Source of the DNA: Planotetraspora phitsanulokensis
GTDB taxonomy: Bacteria; Actinomycetota; Actinomycetes; Streptosporangiales; Streptosporangiaceae
DNA: 64,000 nucleotides
Direction of reading: 5' to 3'
NCBI RefSeq assembly: GCF_016863295.1
Contig: NZ_BOOP01000003.1
Span: forward strand, 124,001-188,000
Shown here one piece after another: positions 63,052-64,000 of this stretch; within the stretch, counting starts at the first letter, position 1, and each line of letters begins with the position of its first letter. The notes beneath the pieces are model-generated. The model ran no database searches, was not told where the DNA came from, and saw only the letters and a list, made by a program, of their open reading frames with translations. Made by a program: the position numbers and the translations under genes.

Positions 63052-63942
63052 ATGGCCGTAGCGGGAACGCCGGCGGTGTCCGAGGACGCCGCGGCGCAAG
63101 ACGCCGCCGAGCAGGAGTCGGCCTTCTCCCATCCCTTCGTCGAACCGGACGCCACCGCCTCCTACGGCGACCACCCCGATCAGGTCGTCGATTTCTACGC
63201 GCCCCGCGTGGACCTCGGCGGGGCGAAGGCTCCCCTCGTCGTCGTCCTGCACGGAGGCGCCTGGCGCGCCGCCTACGACAGGCGGCACATCGCGCCCCTC
63301 GCGGCCTTCCTCGCGGGACGGGCTTTCGCGGTCGCCTCGGTCGAGTACCGGCGGGGCGGCGCCGAACCGGGGGCGGCGGGACGCTGGCCGCAGACCTTGG
63401 ACGACGTGGCCGCGGCCATGGACGCGCTCCCCGGCCTCGTGGCGGACGCGCTCCCACAGGCGGACCCGCGCCGGCCGATCGTGGTCGGGCATTCGGCCGG
63501 CGGGCATCTCGCGCTGTGGGCGGCGGCCCGCCACAGGCTGCCGGACGGCTCGCCCTGGCGGCGTCCCGGACCGTCCTTAGGCGGGGTCGTCGCGCTCGCG
63601 CCGATCGCCGATTTCCTCAAGGCCGGCGAACTGTCCGTGTGCTCCGGAGCCGCGCTCCAGTTCCTCGGCGGGCCCGACCGGTTCGAGGAGCGGCGCCCGT
63701 CCGCGGATCCCGCGGCGCTGCTGCCCACCGGCGTCCCCAGCACCGTCGTCCAGGGTGACGCCGACATCGTCGTCCCGGCCGAGGTCGCCGAATCCTTCGT
63801 CCGCGCGGCAGCCGACGCGGGCGAGACGGTTCGCCTCACCCAGGTCGCCGAGGCCGGCCACTTCCCGTTGATCGATCCCGCGGCGGACGCCTGCGCCCTG
63901 GTCGCAGAGGAGATCACACGCCTGGTGGCGGTCGCAGGCTGA
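63052..63942 (+). CDS. Alpha/beta hydrolase, probable kynurenine formamidase
   Basis: A 296-residue hydrolase of the HGG esterase class: VVVLHGGAWRAAYDRR (oxyanion hole, about 66-71), GHSAGGHLALW (nucleophile Ser about 147), QGDADIVVP (acid) and AGHFPL (His). This resembles eukaryotic-type arylformamidases, and its place after kynA and kynU supplies the missing step, N-formylkynurenine to kynurenine. It is not related to the metal-dependent KynB. GAAGGAGG precedes the ATG at a somewhat long distance. The role rests on context plus family resemblance. Confidence 0.78.
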   Translation: MAVAGTPAVSEDAAAQDAAEQESAFSHPFVEPDATASYGDHPDQVVDFYAPRVDLGGAKAPLVVVLHGGAWRAAYDRRHIAPLAAFLAGRAFAVASVEYRRGGAEPGAAGRWPQTLDDVAAAMDALPGLVADALPQADPRRPIVVGHSAGGHLALWAAARHRLPDGSPWRRPGPSLGGVVALAPIADFLKAGELSVCSGAALQFLGGPDRFEERRPSADPAALLPTGVPSTVVQGDADIVVPAEVAESFVRAAADAGETVRLTQVAEAGHFPLIDPAADACALVAEEITRLVAVAG

Positions 63943-64000
63943 CCCCGCGACGCGGTCCCGGGTTGCCCGACGAACTGTCCTGCTTCGGTTGATGGTTGAC

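Overview
The window is very GC-rich, gene-dense bacterial DNA. Many genes start with GTG or overlap by 1-22 bases, and several promoters are leaderless. It has large LuxR-type ATPase regulators, solute ABC systems without their own ATPase, MerR/ECF41-type promoters and a eukaryote-like single-chain acyl-CoA carboxylase. This fits a filamentous actinomycete, probably a Streptosporangiaceae-like genus. The genus is inference; no 16S, tRNA or ribosomal gene is present. No CRISPR array, prophage or intact insertion sequence was seen.

Layout. 1-1545: partial TetR regulator divergent from an FAD monooxygenase. 1685-11664: a peptidoglycan-sugar salvage operon: GH3 hexosaminidase (NagZ type), NamZ exo-muramidase, YbbE-like serine hydrolase, MurQ etherase, a sugar-binding lipoprotein, two permeases and a MurR-like RpiR regulator. 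It parallels the Bacillus ybb/mur cluster, but an ABC importer replaces the PTS and no MurNAc kinase is present. 11945-13049: DUF2089 regulator, membrane protein and SHOCT-like protein. 13472-16167: amidase and a membrane-protein/GntR pair. 16276-22599: metallo-hydrolase, three alpha/beta hydrolases and a large LuxR (LAL) regulator with matching palindromic boxes at two hydrolase promoters. 22725-33099: second large LuxR regulator, questin-oxidase-like protein, RibD-like reductase, tandem YCII protein, membrane proteins and a NarL-type two-component system. 33173-39463: small helical protein, MerR operator beside a collapsed MerR gene, and a 1835-residue carboxylase behind a structured leader. 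39628-46405: LysR/MOSC-oxidoreductase pair, VOC protein, DUF427 and SDR genes with duplicated leaders, and an Rrf2 regulator with its operator and target.

46378-55796 is the most unusual part. It holds an Ohr gene broken by one amber codon, two incomplete ECF41-type sigma factors, a ferritin-like/CDGSH fusion, a cupin, an NmrA-like protein, an LtrA membrane protein and two soluble histidine kinases. Four promoter-like sites share TGTCACA-N16-TGTC or a close variant. This is the architecture of ECF41 sigma promoters, so these genes look like a regulon whose sigma factors are locally degraded.

55904-63942: secreted protein, MarR regulator, DUF2855 protein, secreted expansin-like/ricin-lectin protein, and a kynurenine-pathway operon (tryptophan dioxygenase, kynureninase, probable formamidase) converting tryptophan to anthranilate.
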